Of a stretch of DNA of 64,000 nucleotides, positions 24,727 to 35,644 are shown one piece after another. Positions within the stretch are counted from its first letter, which is position 1, and every line of letters starts with the position of its first letter. The notes beneath the pieces were generated by a model, which was not told the DNA's origin, made no database searches, and worked only from the letters and a program-made list of their open reading frames with translations. A program made the position numbers and the translations under genes. This stretch comes from Crotalaria pallida (Eukaryota > Streptophyta > Magnoliopsida > Fabales > Fabaceae): NCBI GenBank assembly GCA_037953625.1, contig CM075656.1, positions 77,333,001 through 77,397,000 of the forward strand, written 5' to 3'.

Positions 24727-25105
24727 TACCGACGGAATCTTCCGTCGGAAAATTACTGAAAAAACTATTAATTTGTATTTGTTATTAGCGACGGAATTTT
24801 TGACGGATAATTCGTCGGTGGTACATCACTTTCCCTTTTGACAGAAATTTCGTCACAAATTGTTCATTTCCGACGGATTTTTTGACGGATTTTCCGGCAC
24901 AAAATAATTTTTCTGACGGAATTTCCGACGGATTTTCCGTCACAATATATTTTCTCCGACGGATTTTTCGTCGATATTTCCGACGGTTTAAATTTGTCAA
25001 AAAAATTTTCCAACGCCACTTTTACCGACGGATTTTGTCCGTCGGAAAAGTGAAATTTCCGACGGATTTTGCCCATTACCGACAGATTTTGGTCGTCGGA
25101 AATAG
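24727..25105. repeat. CACTA right subterminal repeats
   Basis: The same CCGACGGA/TCCGTCGG motif set as at the left end, here ending just before the terminal ATTTCTTGTAG. Confidence 0.75.
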
Positions 25106-25490
25106 CAACATTTCTTGTAGCGCGTTATATGTGGATGAAAAATGCCGAAAATGTAATATATTATATACTATTACCTATTAAGGATGGTATTCTTGCATTA
25201 ATTCTCAAGGGTAAACAGACAACTTACATTAATTAAGAAAATCAGTTCAAAAACCTTGACACTAGAGGGACCAAAACCAATCGAATCTAAATAATAGAGG
25301 GACCAAAACAAACTACCAACATAATTATGGGGACCAAAATTTAACATGAGGGACCAAAACCAAAACGTTTTGTAAGTGCAATGACCAAAACAAAAAAAAA
25401 ATAAATTTACAAGGACCAATTTCAAAGAAGTCAATATTTACGGAGACCATTTTCATATTTAAGTCATGTGATAATTATCGAACATAATTG

Positions 25491-25682
25491 TTTTTTTTTT
25501 TGGTTGCCCATCCGGTTCCCTAAATACTATCTAGGTACATCTGGATCCAACCCAAGTCGCGTGCCTGACTATCACAGGCGAGTCTCCCAACATGAATATT
25601 TTGCATCCACAAGGAATCAAACCCAGGATCTTGCTTAAGCGAGATCGAGTCGCTTAACACTCGTCTCAACCTATATGTTGGT
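25491..25682 (-). mobile_element. tRNA-derived SINE, minus strand
   Basis: Minus orientation: body of about 180 bp ending in a poly(A) (plus-strand T run at 25491-25501). An internal B-box-like GGGTTTGATTCC lies on the minus strand near 25613-25624. GAACATAATTG flanks both ends (25480-25490 and 25683-25693), and each copy is followed by a T run. Confidence 0.7.
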
Positions 25683-25693
25683 GAACATAATTG

Positions 25694-26394
25694 TTTTTTT
25701 TTTCTTTAATCTAATTGGTGTATTTTTTAAAAATTATTTGTCCTTTATACTTCTCACCATATAAGAAAACAAAAAAGTAAATGTAAAATTCTACGATTTT
25801 TATTAAAAATCATATTCTCATAAAAAAGTAATTTAAAAAATTAAAAAAATATTATAATTATAATTAATTTTTTTAAAAAAAATCTTATATTTAAATCCGA
25901 GAAGAGTAATATATGCTTTGAATACTTGTGCTTTAACGATAATAGAAAGAAGTCCATGGTTTAACAATAATTTATTTGTGTTGCATGTACGTGAGTGAGA
26001 GTATAGATAGAGTGAACAACTGAGCTTGTTACCGTCTAGGAATTGGAAATGAATAACAAAACTAGAACCCATGACCTGGGGAATGGGGAAATCCTAACTG
26101 TCCCTGTAGTCATCAACTGGGCTGTCTTATGTGGAACTAATTATTATTATTATTAGTAGTAATAGTAGTAGTATTATATTCGTCGATTTTATTTATAAGA
26201 CATTTTGTATTTTTTATGATGTACTTATTTGTTTAATTTTTTTTCTTTTTATTTATCATTTGTTTATTAATATAAAACAATACGTGTTCCTTTGGTGCTT
26301 TCTATCCATGAATTTGGCTTATAAAAAAAATAAATTAAAATACTATATTTGTGAAAAATTTCAATATAAAATAAAATAATAAAATATATTTGCT
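25694..26394. other. AT-rich sequence, no gene seen
   Basis: No supported exon or RNA gene. It includes short ATT/AGT runs near 26138-26175. Confidence 0.45.
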
Positions 26395-26675
26395 TGTGAG
26401 TCCCGACTCCATGGAAGCTGTTCGTTTGATCACTGCAGGCTCAATCCCCTCATTCCATGCTTATGCAACTGTTGTTCTTGATATTGTCTACATTATTAGG
26501 AGGGATTGGACAGTACGTGTGACACATTCTTCGTGATGGAAACTTCAGTACTGATTTCCTGGCAAAATGGAGTGTCAAAGAAGGTGATGATGATGAAATC
26601 ATTTGGGAGGCTCCTAATCCTGATCTCAGCATGTTATTGTTAGCTGATCGCCTTGGCTTCGGCCACATGCGCTAG
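26395..26675 (+). pseudogene. RNase H-like domain fragment (RVT_3 type)
   Basis: The first frame reads SPDSMEAVRLITAGSIPSFH and continues as ATVVLDIVYIIRRDWTVRVTH. One base later the frame shifts to RDGNFSTDFLAKWSVKEGDD and ends at TAG 26673-26675. The order DS-x-EAV...DW-x-V-x-x-TH...REGN-x-x-x-D-x-LA is that of the C-terminal half of RNase H-like domains in plant LINE polymerases and their host-encoded relatives. The frameshift and missing N-terminal half mark it as a relic. No LINE tail or target duplication was found. Confidence 0.6.
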
Positions 26676-26897
26676 TTTCTTTTTTTTTTCCCTGCTTTCA
26701 TGTTTCTTTATTTCCTTATGTAACAAAAAAAATCCTTGATGAAGCAATAGGGTTACTCTTTCTACATTAGGCATCAATGATTAAGATGCTTTGAGGGCCG
26801 GGCCTACCTTGATGGCAATCACTCTTTGATGAATCAATTTGTTTCTATTGCATGTTTCATGTTAGAAATAAAGAAGAAAGAAAAATAAAACCAAAGG

Positions 26898-27112
26898 GTC
26901 ATACTTTTTGGCCGCCACCATTTACTCACCAGCCTCCATTTTATTCTGTCTTATACAAGGCGAAAGTGCAAATTTTCACTTTATGACTTTTGGCAATCGG
27001 AATGTTTTCGCCTTTTGTTAATCGAAAAAGTGAAAATTTGCACTTCCATCTTATATGAGATGAAATAAAATGGGAGCTGGTAAGTAAATGATGAAGACCA
27101 AAAATTAAATGT
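26898..27112. repeat. Short foldback element
   Basis: ACTTTTTGGCCGCCACCATT at the left is matched inversely by the AATGATGAAGACCAAAAAT end. Inner arms GAAAGTGCAAATTTTCACTT and AAGTGAAAATTTGCACTTCC also pair. It is about 215 bp and has no coding sequence. Confidence 0.55.
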
Positions 27113-27717
27113 CAAGCCAAAAATTCAAACTCACCCAATGGTCATATCAACCTACCACAACCACTGAGTCACTTCAACAATCAACCACTCATCTTTTCTC
27201 TTCTCATCACTTATCACTTATCCTTAATAAAAATCAACTTAACTGACCATCAAAGAATTATCCTACCTTGATATTGAAATTTTTTTGGTATAGTTTTATT
27301 CTTGGCCTAGCTATCTTGGGAGACTTAAACTTTTTGATGGTCGAGAATAATAAGTTTAAAAATATATTAGGAAGTCATGTCTAATATCTCTTAAAAGCAT
27401 TAAATATTTACTTTTGCAATAGAATAATACTTTCTTCAATCATTAATCATTGTAACATGTGTTGTACAATATGATTTTATAAACAAATCCAAAAATTGAT
27501 TCAAATCAATCGCTCTTTACGAAAACAATCTAAAAAATTCAAAAAAAAAAATTTTAAAAAAACCTCGATTTTGATCGACTTATAGTTTTATTCTGGATTT
27601 TTAGATTGGAAGTTTGGAACAAACCTGGTTAGCATGAAGCATTGAAGATTGCTAAGACCAATAAAATGAATTTTGGGGAAGACCCAAAAAAAAAAATCTT
27701 AGAATTCAATTTTTATT
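27113..27717. other. AT-rich sequence, no gene seen
   Basis: No exon is supported. Its last nine bases (27709-27717) are the left target duplication of the next element. Confidence 0.45.
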
Positions 27718-27806
27718 GATAAAAAATTTAGGCACCCCACATTAAAATTTAGGCACCCCACTATCTTTTATTTTCCCAAAAATGCCCCCACACACACACC
27801 ACCACA

Positions 27807-29340
27807 TGTTGGAAACCAACAAGCGGGCTAAGCAAATACTAGAGGGGGGGTGAATAGTATTTTGAAGCACTAATACCAAATATTTCGATTGATAATTGAA
27901 GAATGGAGCTAAGACTGAATTTTCTGGAATCAGACACAAAAGACTCGAGTCTTTTGTGAAATACTCGAGTTTTTAAGGATGAACAACTCGAGTCTTTTCT
28001 GAAATACTCGAGTTTTTCCTATCAGATAGCAGAAAGACCAGAAACGAAAATTCAGCAATTTAACTCAAATCAATTCAATAATAAACAGGAACTTATCCAA
28101 CAGAATAGCAAGTAATCTAAATAACTTTTAACACAAAGATTCCTTGAACTTGCTACCTAATTGTATAAATCCTAATTGATTGAAATGACTTAAGTCTATT
28201 GAGCTAGAAAGTAGATTAAAAGCAATAAACCAACACTCAAGCAATTTTATCCTGGTTCACTCCAACAATGAGCTACATCCAGTCCTCCTAATCACTTAGG
28301 AGTTTCTACTAATAATCAAATTGTTAGAAATTACAAAGGATTGCTTGAGAATGGCCTCACTCAACCTAACCCTTTCAAGAGTGTACCAAACTCTTGATTT
28401 CTACCCCAATTTGATTCCGGTGATTGAAGAACTCTTCACAAAGCTTCCTTGAACTCCCTTCAAGAAACTCCACCGGGCTAGGAACCTCCTAGTCTTGTGC
28501 TTGAGAACCTCTCAAGACTTCCAACACCCTAAGCCACTTAGGGTTTGCTTGGGAACAATCCAAGACTTTGAATAATCAAGCTTTTTGTATGTGTATTACT
28601 AATCTCACAATGGATTAGCACAAATAAGCACAGCTCAATGTAAGAATTGAGGCCTAAAACTCAACTTGGAATAAAATGACAATATGAGTGAGAAGTTGAG
28701 CTTTTTGGGAATTAACACTTGAGAAGAGGAAATTATGAAAGCTTGTAATCAATGATGTGTTATTGTCTTGTTTGTTCTTGCACAAATTCAAAGAGAAATT
28801 TTACAATAAGGTTCTGAATTCTCTCTTGGGGTTGGATGAGACTCAAATGCCCTCAATTGGGTTTTTGACAAAAATACTCGAGTCTTTTGGTAAAAACTCG
28901 AGTCTTTTTGGTCGGTCATGAGTGAATTGGTGCACGAACAAGACTAACGGTCATAATTGCTGACCTGGCACAAATACTCGAGTTTTTCTACAAATACTCG
29001 AGTGTATACTCGAGTCTTTTTCAAAATACTCGAGTATTTTGATCAGATATGGGAAAAATTATTTTTCAATTTTATTTTTCCTCTCAAGTATTAATTTTTG
29101 GTCAATCTCAACTTAATAAACATATAAAAATTTATTCCTAGAAGAGACTAACTATTTCTACCCACTCTCAACATAAATTAGAAATTTACAATTAATATTT
29201 GATTGAGAATGATTGGGCACTTGTCTTCTTTTCTTGACTTCTTGTTGATGTTGATGTTGCAATATCTTCAAGGCATGATTTGTTAATTATTTTGTCATCA
29301 TCAAAACATAATCCACATAATTAGGAGCATTGAATTCACA
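27807..29340 (-). repeat. 3' LTR of copia element 1 (1534 bp)
   Basis: Matches 35645-37209 except for the absence of a 31-bp block near 28870. It contains ten ACTCGAGT palindromes by my count. Confidence 0.93.
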
Positions 29341-29356
29341 ATCTCCCCCTTTTTGG
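29341..29356 (-). other. Polypurine tract of copia element 1
   Basis: Minus-strand AAAAAGGGGGAGAT directly abuts the 3' LTR. A second tract AAAAAGGGGGAGAGATAT lies at about 29591-29608. Confidence 0.8.
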
Positions 29357-30722
29357 TGATGACAAAATAATTAACACTTGATCCATTTGTTAAGCTTGAT
29401 CCACTTGGAGATGCAACTCCCCCTCACTATATGATACTTTTCACCTATCTAAAAATTCAGCTTGAGCAAGATGTTATGACAATTTAATTTTAGCACCAAG
29501 CCTATGGTATTAGAGAATTTAACAATTATCAGAGTATATACCATAATTAGAGATTTTAGGTGCAACAATATCAAGACAAGACAAGTGTAATATCTCTCCC
29601 CCTTTTTGTCATACGCCAAAAAGATGTAACAATTTAGAAAAAGATCAAGGGAGGAGAGGTGCATAATCGGAAAACCCCATAACCAACTATGCAAATAAAA
29701 CGGAGATATAATAACGATAAAGAGCTCCCCCTGAAGCTTTGCACAAACATCATAATGAAGACCAAATTCATTAACATAAAAACATCATAAAAGGTCCAAA
29801 TCAAAGGTGCAATAAGAAACCCAAAGTCTCAAAACACCAAGTTCTCAAAATACAGAAAATGTAACAAAGACCAATATGATAAAAACAGAATGAAAACTAA
29901 GATAAAATCCAAAGATCAACATCATCAAAACATCGAAGGAGCTGGAGCATCTGGAGGAGGATAAAACCGAGAGAAGAGTTTAGAGGATGAAAAACTAGTA
30001 AGATTTGACAAAACTTTGAGGAAAATCTGAGTTTTGAGGAGAGAGATATGAGAAAACCGAGAGAGAAGAGGGTCGCAAAAACTTGAGTCTGAGAGTATAT
30101 ATAAACAGTTCAAAATACTCGAATATATTCATAAATACTAGAGTTGTTCTTTAGGATAAACTCGAGTTTTTGAAAATATATTCGAGTCGGTCGTGACTCA
30201 GCCCAGATTTCCCCAGAAAAGTCGAGTAAAAATTGAAGAACTCGAGTTTGGTCCGAAAGATCAAATTTCAGGAAAAACGCAAAATACTCGAGTTTTTGGA
30301 AAATACTCGAGTTTGGTCTGAAAGTTCAAAAATTGGGGGTTTCTAAAGACTCGAGTGTTTTGAAAAACACTCGAGTATTTTAATAAAGACTCGAGTGTTT
30401 TTAGAAACACTCGAGTATTTTTATCAGACCCTGATCAAAAACTTTTTCAATTTAAAACTGATTTAATTTTGAATTAAAATACTCGAGTGTTTTTGGAAAA
30501 ACTCGAGTATTTTGACAGAACAGAAAGTAAAAACTCAGTTTTAAAAGACCAAACACAAATCAAACACAAATGCTTCACTACCAACTTGGAATACAGTACA
30601 GAATCACACACAATTAACATATACAATTTCAAATATCATCAAGGACAATTTAACTAAGAATCAATAACACATTAGAGTAAGACTAATATGGTGATTTTCC
30701 AAAAATGACACACACAATGCAA
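29357..30722 (-). other. Region between pol and 3' LTR of copia element 1, with ACTCGAGT array
   Basis: About 1.4 kb without a long ORF. From 30160 to 30515 it carries about ten ACTCGAGT palindromes in AAATACTCGAGTTTTT-like contexts, as in the LTRs. An internal purine tract lies near 29600. Related copia lineages have an envelope-like ORF here; none is visible. Confidence 0.6.
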
Positions 30723-33700
30723 TTAGCCTATATTAGCTTCATCTAAAATACCAAGTTCTCTCCTAATATGATAAAAGGTGTCCCTTGGTAGAGGTTTTGT
30801 AAAAATGTCGGCTAATTGATTTGTGGTACTAACAAATTCAATTGTGCAATCACCCTTTTGTACATGATCTCTTAAAAAATGATGTCTTATTTCAATGTGT
30901 TTAGTTCTTGAGTGATACACCGGATTCTTAGTCAAATTGATTGCACTCGTGTTATCGCATCTAATCGGAATATTTTCAAGTTTCAAACCAAAATCCGATA
31001 ATTGTTGTTTCATCCATAACAGTTGAGCACAACAACTACCGGCTGCGATATATTCCGCTTCGGCGGTAGAAAGAGCGACACAAGCTTGCTTTTTAGAAAA
31101 CCATGACACCAATGAACTTCCCAAGAAATGGCAAGTACCACTGGTGCTTTTGCGATCAAGCTTGCATCCCGCGAAGTCGGAATCCGAGTAACCAACTAAA
31201 CTAAGATTGGCATCAGCAGGATACCATAAACCAGTGTTAATTGTTCCTTTTAGATACTTAAATATATGTTTAACCGCGGATAGGTGAGATTCTTTAGGAT
31301 TAGCTTGAAATCTAGCACACATGCATACACTAAACATAATATCCGGTCTAGATGCAGTGAGATATAGGAGACTACCTATCATACCCCTATACTTACTAAC
31401 ATCAACCGGTGTACCTTGTTCATCCTTGTCTAGGTAGCATGATGTGCTCATTGGAGTGTAGGCTTCCTTGCACTTGTCCAATCCGAATTTCTCAAGGAGC
31501 TCTTTGCAATATTTCTCTTGATGCACAAAAATCCCCTCCTTGACTTGCTTTATTTGTAAGCCTAGGAAGAACTTGAGTTCTCCCATCATTGACATTTCAA
31601 ATTCCTTTTTCATCAAATTTGAAAACTTTCTACAAAGAGACACGTTAGTAGCACCGAAAATGATATCATCAACATAGATTTGTACTAACAAAATGTCATC
31701 CTTGGTTTTATAAATAAATAGTGTATTATCAACCTTCCCTCTTTGAAACTTGTTTTCTAATAGAAAGGAACTCAATCGATCATACCAAGCTCTAGGAGCT
31801 TGTTTCAATCCATAGAGTGCCTTTTTCAATTTATAAACATGGTTTGGAAATTCACTATTTTCAAAACCGGGGGGTTGTTTGACATACACTTCTTCATTTA
31901 TAAACCCATTCAAGAAAGCACTTTTAACATCCATTTGATATAAAGTGAATTTCATGATTGAAGCATAAGCAAGTAAAATTCGGATTGCTTCAAGACGTGC
32001 AACCGGAGCAAAGGTCTCATCATAATCGATACCTTCCTCTTGGTTGTACCCTTGAGCTACTAGTCTAGCTTTGTTTCTTATAATCAACCCGGATTCATCA
32101 AGTTTGTTTCTATAAATCCATTTAGTACCAATTATGGTATGATCATCGGGTTTAGGGACTAGATCCCAAACTTCATTTCTTTCAAATTGGTTTAATTCTT
32201 CTTGCATAGCAAGAACCCAATGATCATCCTCAATGGCCTTTTTAATTGAATCGGGTTCAATTTGAGAAACAAATGAGACATAGTGGCAAATGTTTTGAAT
32301 AGACCTACGAGTAAGTACTCCCTTTGACATATCTCCTATGACTTTGTCTATAGGATGAGCCTTGACCGATTTCCAAGTTGGAGGAAGTTCTTCCCTTACC
32401 TCTCCTTCATCAACTTTTGATTTCTCTCTCTCTTTTTCTTCTTTTGAAAAGTCAATGCCATCTTCACTAGCATCACATAAAATACTATATTCTTTTGAAG
32501 ACTCATTAAAAACCACATGAATTGATTCCTCAATAGTTAAAGTTCTTTTATTGAAAATTCTATAAGCTTTACTATGAGAAGAATAGCCTAAAAATATGCC
32601 TTCATCGGATTTGGAATCAAACTTGCCAAGGTGTTCTTTTCCATTATTTAAAACAAAAACTTGGCATCCGAAGACATGAAAATGAGATATATTTGGCTTT
32701 CTTCCCTTGTAAAGTTCATAGGGGGTTTTATCCAAAGAGGGCCTTATCAAAATACGATTTAAAACATAACAAGCCGTATTGACGGCATCGGCCCAAAAAT
32801 ATTGAGGTACTTGAGAATCATTTAACATGGTTCTAGCAAGTTCCTCTAGCACCCTATTTTTCCGCTCTACCACTCCGTTTTGTTCCGGAGTCCTTGGTGC
32901 GGAGAATTGATGCTCAATACCATTTTTAGCACAAAATCTATCAAATTTGTGGTTTTCGAATTCACCACCATGATCGGTACGAATAATAATTACTTTTTGA
33001 TTCACTTGGTTTTGCAAAAGTTTGACATGATGTTTAAAAGATTTGTAGGTCTCACTCTTAGTAGTTAAAAATAAAGTCCAAGTAAACCTAGAGAAGTCAT
33101 CAACAATCACCAATGCATAATAGTTGCCACCAAAGCTTTTTACTTGTGATGGTCCAAACAAGTCCATATGAAGCATTTCTAATGGCCTTGATGTGGACAT
33201 CACCATTTTTGATCCAAAGGTGTTTTTAGTTTGTTTACATTTCTTGCAAGGGGAACAAACACCTTCAATAGAAAAATTTAGCTTTGGTAAACCAACTACT
33301 ACATCTTTAGATTGTATTTTCTTCAATTGGTTTACATTAATATGAGCGGTCCTACGATGCCATAACCAAGTGTCATTTTCTTTGCTCACTAAACAAGTAG
33401 AGACCAAAGAAGTGACTTTGTTCAAATCAACTAAGTAAGTATTATTTGACCTTCTACCAACAAATTTGATTGATTCATCTTTGTCACTTTTAATGAGGCA
33501 ATGGGTAGAGGTAAAAACTACATGATTACCATCATCACATAATTGGCTTATGCTCAAGAGATTATGTTCTAATCCTTGAACATAGAGCACATTATCAATA
33601 ATCAAGTTTGAAGAGTTTCCGATTTTACCAATACCAAGGATTTTGCCTTTGTTGTTGTCCCCATAAGTGACATAACCCTTTTCCTTTGGAGTAAGCTCAA

Positions 33701-33782
33701 TGAAGTGCCGCTTATCTCCCGTCATGTGCTTCGAACATCCACTATCAAGATACCACAATTGTTTTCCCGTTCGAAGGCACAC
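30723..33782 (-). CDS. Copia pol polyprotein (protease, integrase, RT, RNase H)
   Basis: A 1019-residue uninterrupted ORF. Protease: LWYLDSGCSKHMTGD near residue 10. Integrase: pre-integrase WHRRTAHINVNQL near 141, then catalytic HMDLFGPS, IIRTDHGGEFEN and EQNGVVERKNR. RT: KARLVAQGYNQEEGIDYDET, MDVKSAFLNG, KKALYGLKQAPRAWY and the catalytic YVDDIIFGA. RNase H: YSDSDFAGCKLDRKSTSG, ALSTAEAEYIAAGSC, and the C-terminal LADIFTKPLPRDTF. All signature residues looked for are present, so this copy may be functional. It is in a different frame from gag, with the gag stop 11 bp upstream, so expression would need frameshifting or a separate message. Confidence 0.93.
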   Translation of the reverse strand: MCLRTGKQLWYLDSGCSKHMTGDKRHFIELTPKEKGYVTYGDNNKGKILGIGKIGNSSNLIIDNVLYVQGLEHNLLSISQLCDDGNHVVFTSTHCLIKSDKDESIKFVGRRSNNTYLVDLNKVTSLVSTCLVSKENDTWLWHRRTAHINVNQLKKIQSKDVVVGLPKLNFSIEGVCSPCKKCKQTKNTFGSKMVMSTSRPLEMLHMDLFGPSQVKSFGGNYYALVIVDDFSRFTWTLFLTTKSETYKSFKHHVKLLQNQVNQKVIIIRTDHGGEFENHKFDRFCAKNGIEHQFSAPRTPEQNGVVERKNRVLEELARTMLNDSQVPQYFWADAVNTACYVLNRILIRPSLDKTPYELYKGRKPNISHFHVFGCQVFVLNNGKEHLGKFDSKSDEGIFLGYSSHSKAYRIFNKRTLTIEESIHVVFNESSKEYSILCDASEDGIDFSKEEKEREKSKVDEGEVREELPPTWKSVKAHPIDKVIGDMSKGVLTRRSIQNICHYVSFVSQIEPDSIKKAIEDDHWVLAMQEELNQFERNEVWDLVPKPDDHTIIGTKWIYRNKLDESGLIIRNKARLVAQGYNQEEGIDYDETFAPVARLEAIRILLAYASIMKFTLYQMDVKSAFLNGFINEEVYVKQPPGFENSEFPNHVYKLKKALYGLKQAPRAWYDRLSSFLLENKFQRGKVDNTLFIYKTKDDILLVQIYVDDIIFGATNVSLCRKFSNLMKKEFEMSMMGELKFFLGLQIKQVKEGIFVHQEKYCKELLEKFGLDKCKEAYTPMSTSCYLDKDEQGTPVDVSKYRGMIGSLLYLTASRPDIMFSVCMCARFQANPKESHLSAVKHIFKYLKGTINTGLWYPADANLSLVGYSDSDFAGCKLDRKSTSGTCHFLGSSLVSWFSKKQACVALSTAEAEYIAAGSCCAQLLWMKQQLSDFGLKLENIPIRCDNTSAINLTKNPVYHSRTKHIEIRHHFLRDHVQKGDCTIEFVSTTNQLADIFTKPLPRDTFYHIRRELGILDEANIG

Positions 33783-33795
33783 CTACAATATGAAA

Positions 33796-35574
33796 TCACT
33801 TGTTCACTTTGGGTACCCAAACAATGTTGGGTCCCTTAGGGTTAGTGTTGGGACTTTCTCCCTTCTTAATCCACATATAAGTGCCCTTTTTCATTTCAAA
33901 CTTCTTAATGTGGCACTCAATGTTGATATGTCCAACTTTTCCACAATAAGTACAAGTTGGTCTCTTTGATGAATTTTTCTTAGAAAATGTTCCAACCACC
34001 TTGTACTTTTTGTCCTTTTTATGAACATATCCTAAACCGGTTTTGTTGTGATTATGTCTTTGAGAGTTCAACAACCGGTTGAGGTTTCTATCACTATGTG
34101 AGATTGTGAGTTTGTTTTTCAACTCTTTCACTTCTTTTTCAAGATCATCACATCTCTCACATGAAGTGATAATTTCCTCATGATTTGCACAATCACTTTG
34201 ATGACTAGAATTAATAAGTTCCAAGGATTCATTTTGAAGTTTCAACTCATTTATAGATTTTTGCAATTCATCAATTTCATGTTGAAACTCCAAAATTTTC
34301 TTTCCTTTTTCCTTATTAATTTTAGCAAGCCTTTTAAATTGAATTAACATTTCATTGTAGGCTTCTTGCAAATCATCATATGAAATGGAGTTTGAAGAGG
34401 AACAAGAAGAACTAGAGGTTACCTCATCATCACTTTCACTCATGCCATGATTAGCTCTTGATGAGGACTCATGATTGTTCTTGGCCATGAGACAAAGGTT
34501 TGCATTTTCATCACCGGAGCTACTTGAAGATGATTCATTGCTCTTCTCCGGTGCATCCCAAACAATGTATGCACGCTTCCCTTTGGTCTCTTGGGTCTTC
34601 TTGTCATTCTTCTTCAAGAATGTGGCACATTCCATTCTTATGTGACCAACCCCTCCACATTCATGACACTTAACTCCATCATTGGTACTCTTTTCTCTTT
34701 GTTTGGAGTCTTTGGTTCTCTTGAAATTGGATGAAGATCCACCTTTCTTCCCTTTGAAAAATTTGTTGAATCTTTTCACAAACATCCCAAATTCTTCTTG
34801 ATTTGGTTCACCATCGGAATCTCCACTTGTAGAGCATTCTTCAACTTCTTTTGTAGCTTTGGTTGAAGCTTTGAGTGCTATGCTCTTTTTCTTTTTGTCC
34901 GATTCCTCATGCATCCCAAGTCTTGTAAGCTCCATCTCATGCTCTTGGAGTTTGCCAAACAAAGTGGCTAAGTCCATGCTATTTATGTCTCTTGATTCCT
35001 TGATGGCGGTTACCTTGGGTTGCCAACTCCTATCAAGACATCTTAGAATTTTGTTAGTAGTTTCACCATTGCGAAATACTTTTCCCAAGGAAATCAAATG
35101 ATTAACAATGTGAGAGAATCGCTTTTGCAAGTCACTAATGGATTCATTTGGCAACATGTGGAACAATTCATATTCGTGAGTTAGAGAATTCAATCTTGCA
35201 TCTCTAACCTCACTTGTTCCCTCATGTGTGACTTGCAAAGTATCCCACATTTCTTTTGCCGATTTACATTGGGAAACTCTATAAAATTCATCATGGGATA
35301 GAGCCGAAAAGATGATGTTTTTAGCTTTTAAATCAAATGAGACTTTTCTCTTTTCATCATCATTCCAACTACTCCTTGGAATTTCAACAATTTCATCATT
35401 TATTTTCTTTTTGGGAATGAAAGGACCATTTTCAATTGCATCCCAAATATCCATATCAATTGCTTCAATAAAAACTTTCATGCGAGTTTTCCAATAAACA
35501 TATCCTTCACCATTAAATAGTGGAGGACGGTTTATTGAAGCTCCTTCTCCACCAAAGTTATTGCTAGAGCCCAT
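33796..35574 (-). CDS. Copia gag polyprotein
   Basis: The open frame extends up to 35673, but its first 33 residues read through the LTR end and primer-binding site. I therefore take the Met at 35574 (MGSSNNFGGEGASINRPPLF) as the likely start, giving 592 residues. The UBN2-type gag domain follows (FNGEGYVYWKTRMKVFIEAI, SAKEMWDTLQVTHEGTSEVR). Two zinc knuckles are present, CHECGGVGHIRMEC and CTYCGKVGHINIEC. Between them lie a Ser-rich acidic stretch and a predicted coiled coil (INELKLQNESLELINSS). It packages element RNA into particles. The ORF is intact. Confidence 0.9.
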   Translation of the reverse strand: MGSSNNFGGEGASINRPPLFNGEGYVYWKTRMKVFIEAIDMDIWDAIENGPFIPKKKINDEIVEIPRSSWNDDEKRKVSFDLKAKNIIFSALSHDEFYRVSQCKSAKEMWDTLQVTHEGTSEVRDARLNSLTHEYELFHMLPNESISDLQKRFSHIVNHLISLGKVFRNGETTNKILRCLDRSWQPKVTAIKESRDINSMDLATLFGKLQEHEMELTRLGMHEESDKKKKSIALKASTKATKEVEECSTSGDSDGEPNQEEFGMFVKRFNKFFKGKKGGSSSNFKRTKDSKQREKSTNDGVKCHECGGVGHIRMECATFLKKNDKKTQETKGKRAYIVWDAPEKSNESSSSSSGDENANLCLMAKNNHESSSRANHGMSESDDEVTSSSSCSSSNSISYDDLQEAYNEMLIQFKRLAKINKEKGKKILEFQHEIDELQKSINELKLQNESLELINSSHQSDCANHEEIITSCERCDDLEKEVKELKNKLTISHSDRNLNRLLNSQRHNHNKTGLGYVHKKDKKYKVVGTFSKKNSSKRPTCTYCGKVGHINIECHIKKFEMKKGTYMWIKKGESPNTNPKGPNIVWVPKVNK

Positions 35575-35630
35575 TAAGTTTCCAAAAGGATCTTTTTCGA
35601 AAAAGTTGTTACACTCGATCTTTCGACCGA

Positions 35631-35642
35631 GCTCTGATACCA
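35631..35642 (-). other. Primer-binding site of copia element 1 (initiator tRNA-Met)
   Basis: Minus-strand TGGTATCAGAGC, the standard plant copia site complementary to initiator tRNA-Met, starts two bases after the 5' LTR end. Confidence 0.9.
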
Positions 35643-35644
35643 CT

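Larger units (their letters stand above)
18229..25122. mobile_element. Decayed CACTA (En/Spm-type) transposon
   Basis: The ends read CTACAAGAAAT in inverse orientation (18231 and up to 25120), the core of the plant CACTA terminus. Both flanking subterminal regions are packed with CCGACGGA-type repeats, typical of this superfamily. The outermost bases differ from CACTA (TACTAC at left, CGCTAC at right). The interior holds a MITE (19987-20496) and a transposase-related exon (23875-24297), but no full transposase. Confidence 0.75.
18114..25465. mobile_element. Inverted-repeat element that received the CACTA insertion
   Basis: The arm at 18114-18228 (CTTAAATATGAAAATGGTCC, AAATTGGTCCTTGTAAATTT) is repeated in inverse at about 25350-25465. 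Without the CACTA element the original would be about 460 bp, a MITE size. No matching target duplication was found. A further copy of the right arm lies at about 19890-19980. Confidence 0.5.

Noticed and set aside
24864..25181. ORFs in the CACTA right end
   Set aside because: They are translations of the CCGACGGA subterminal repeats.
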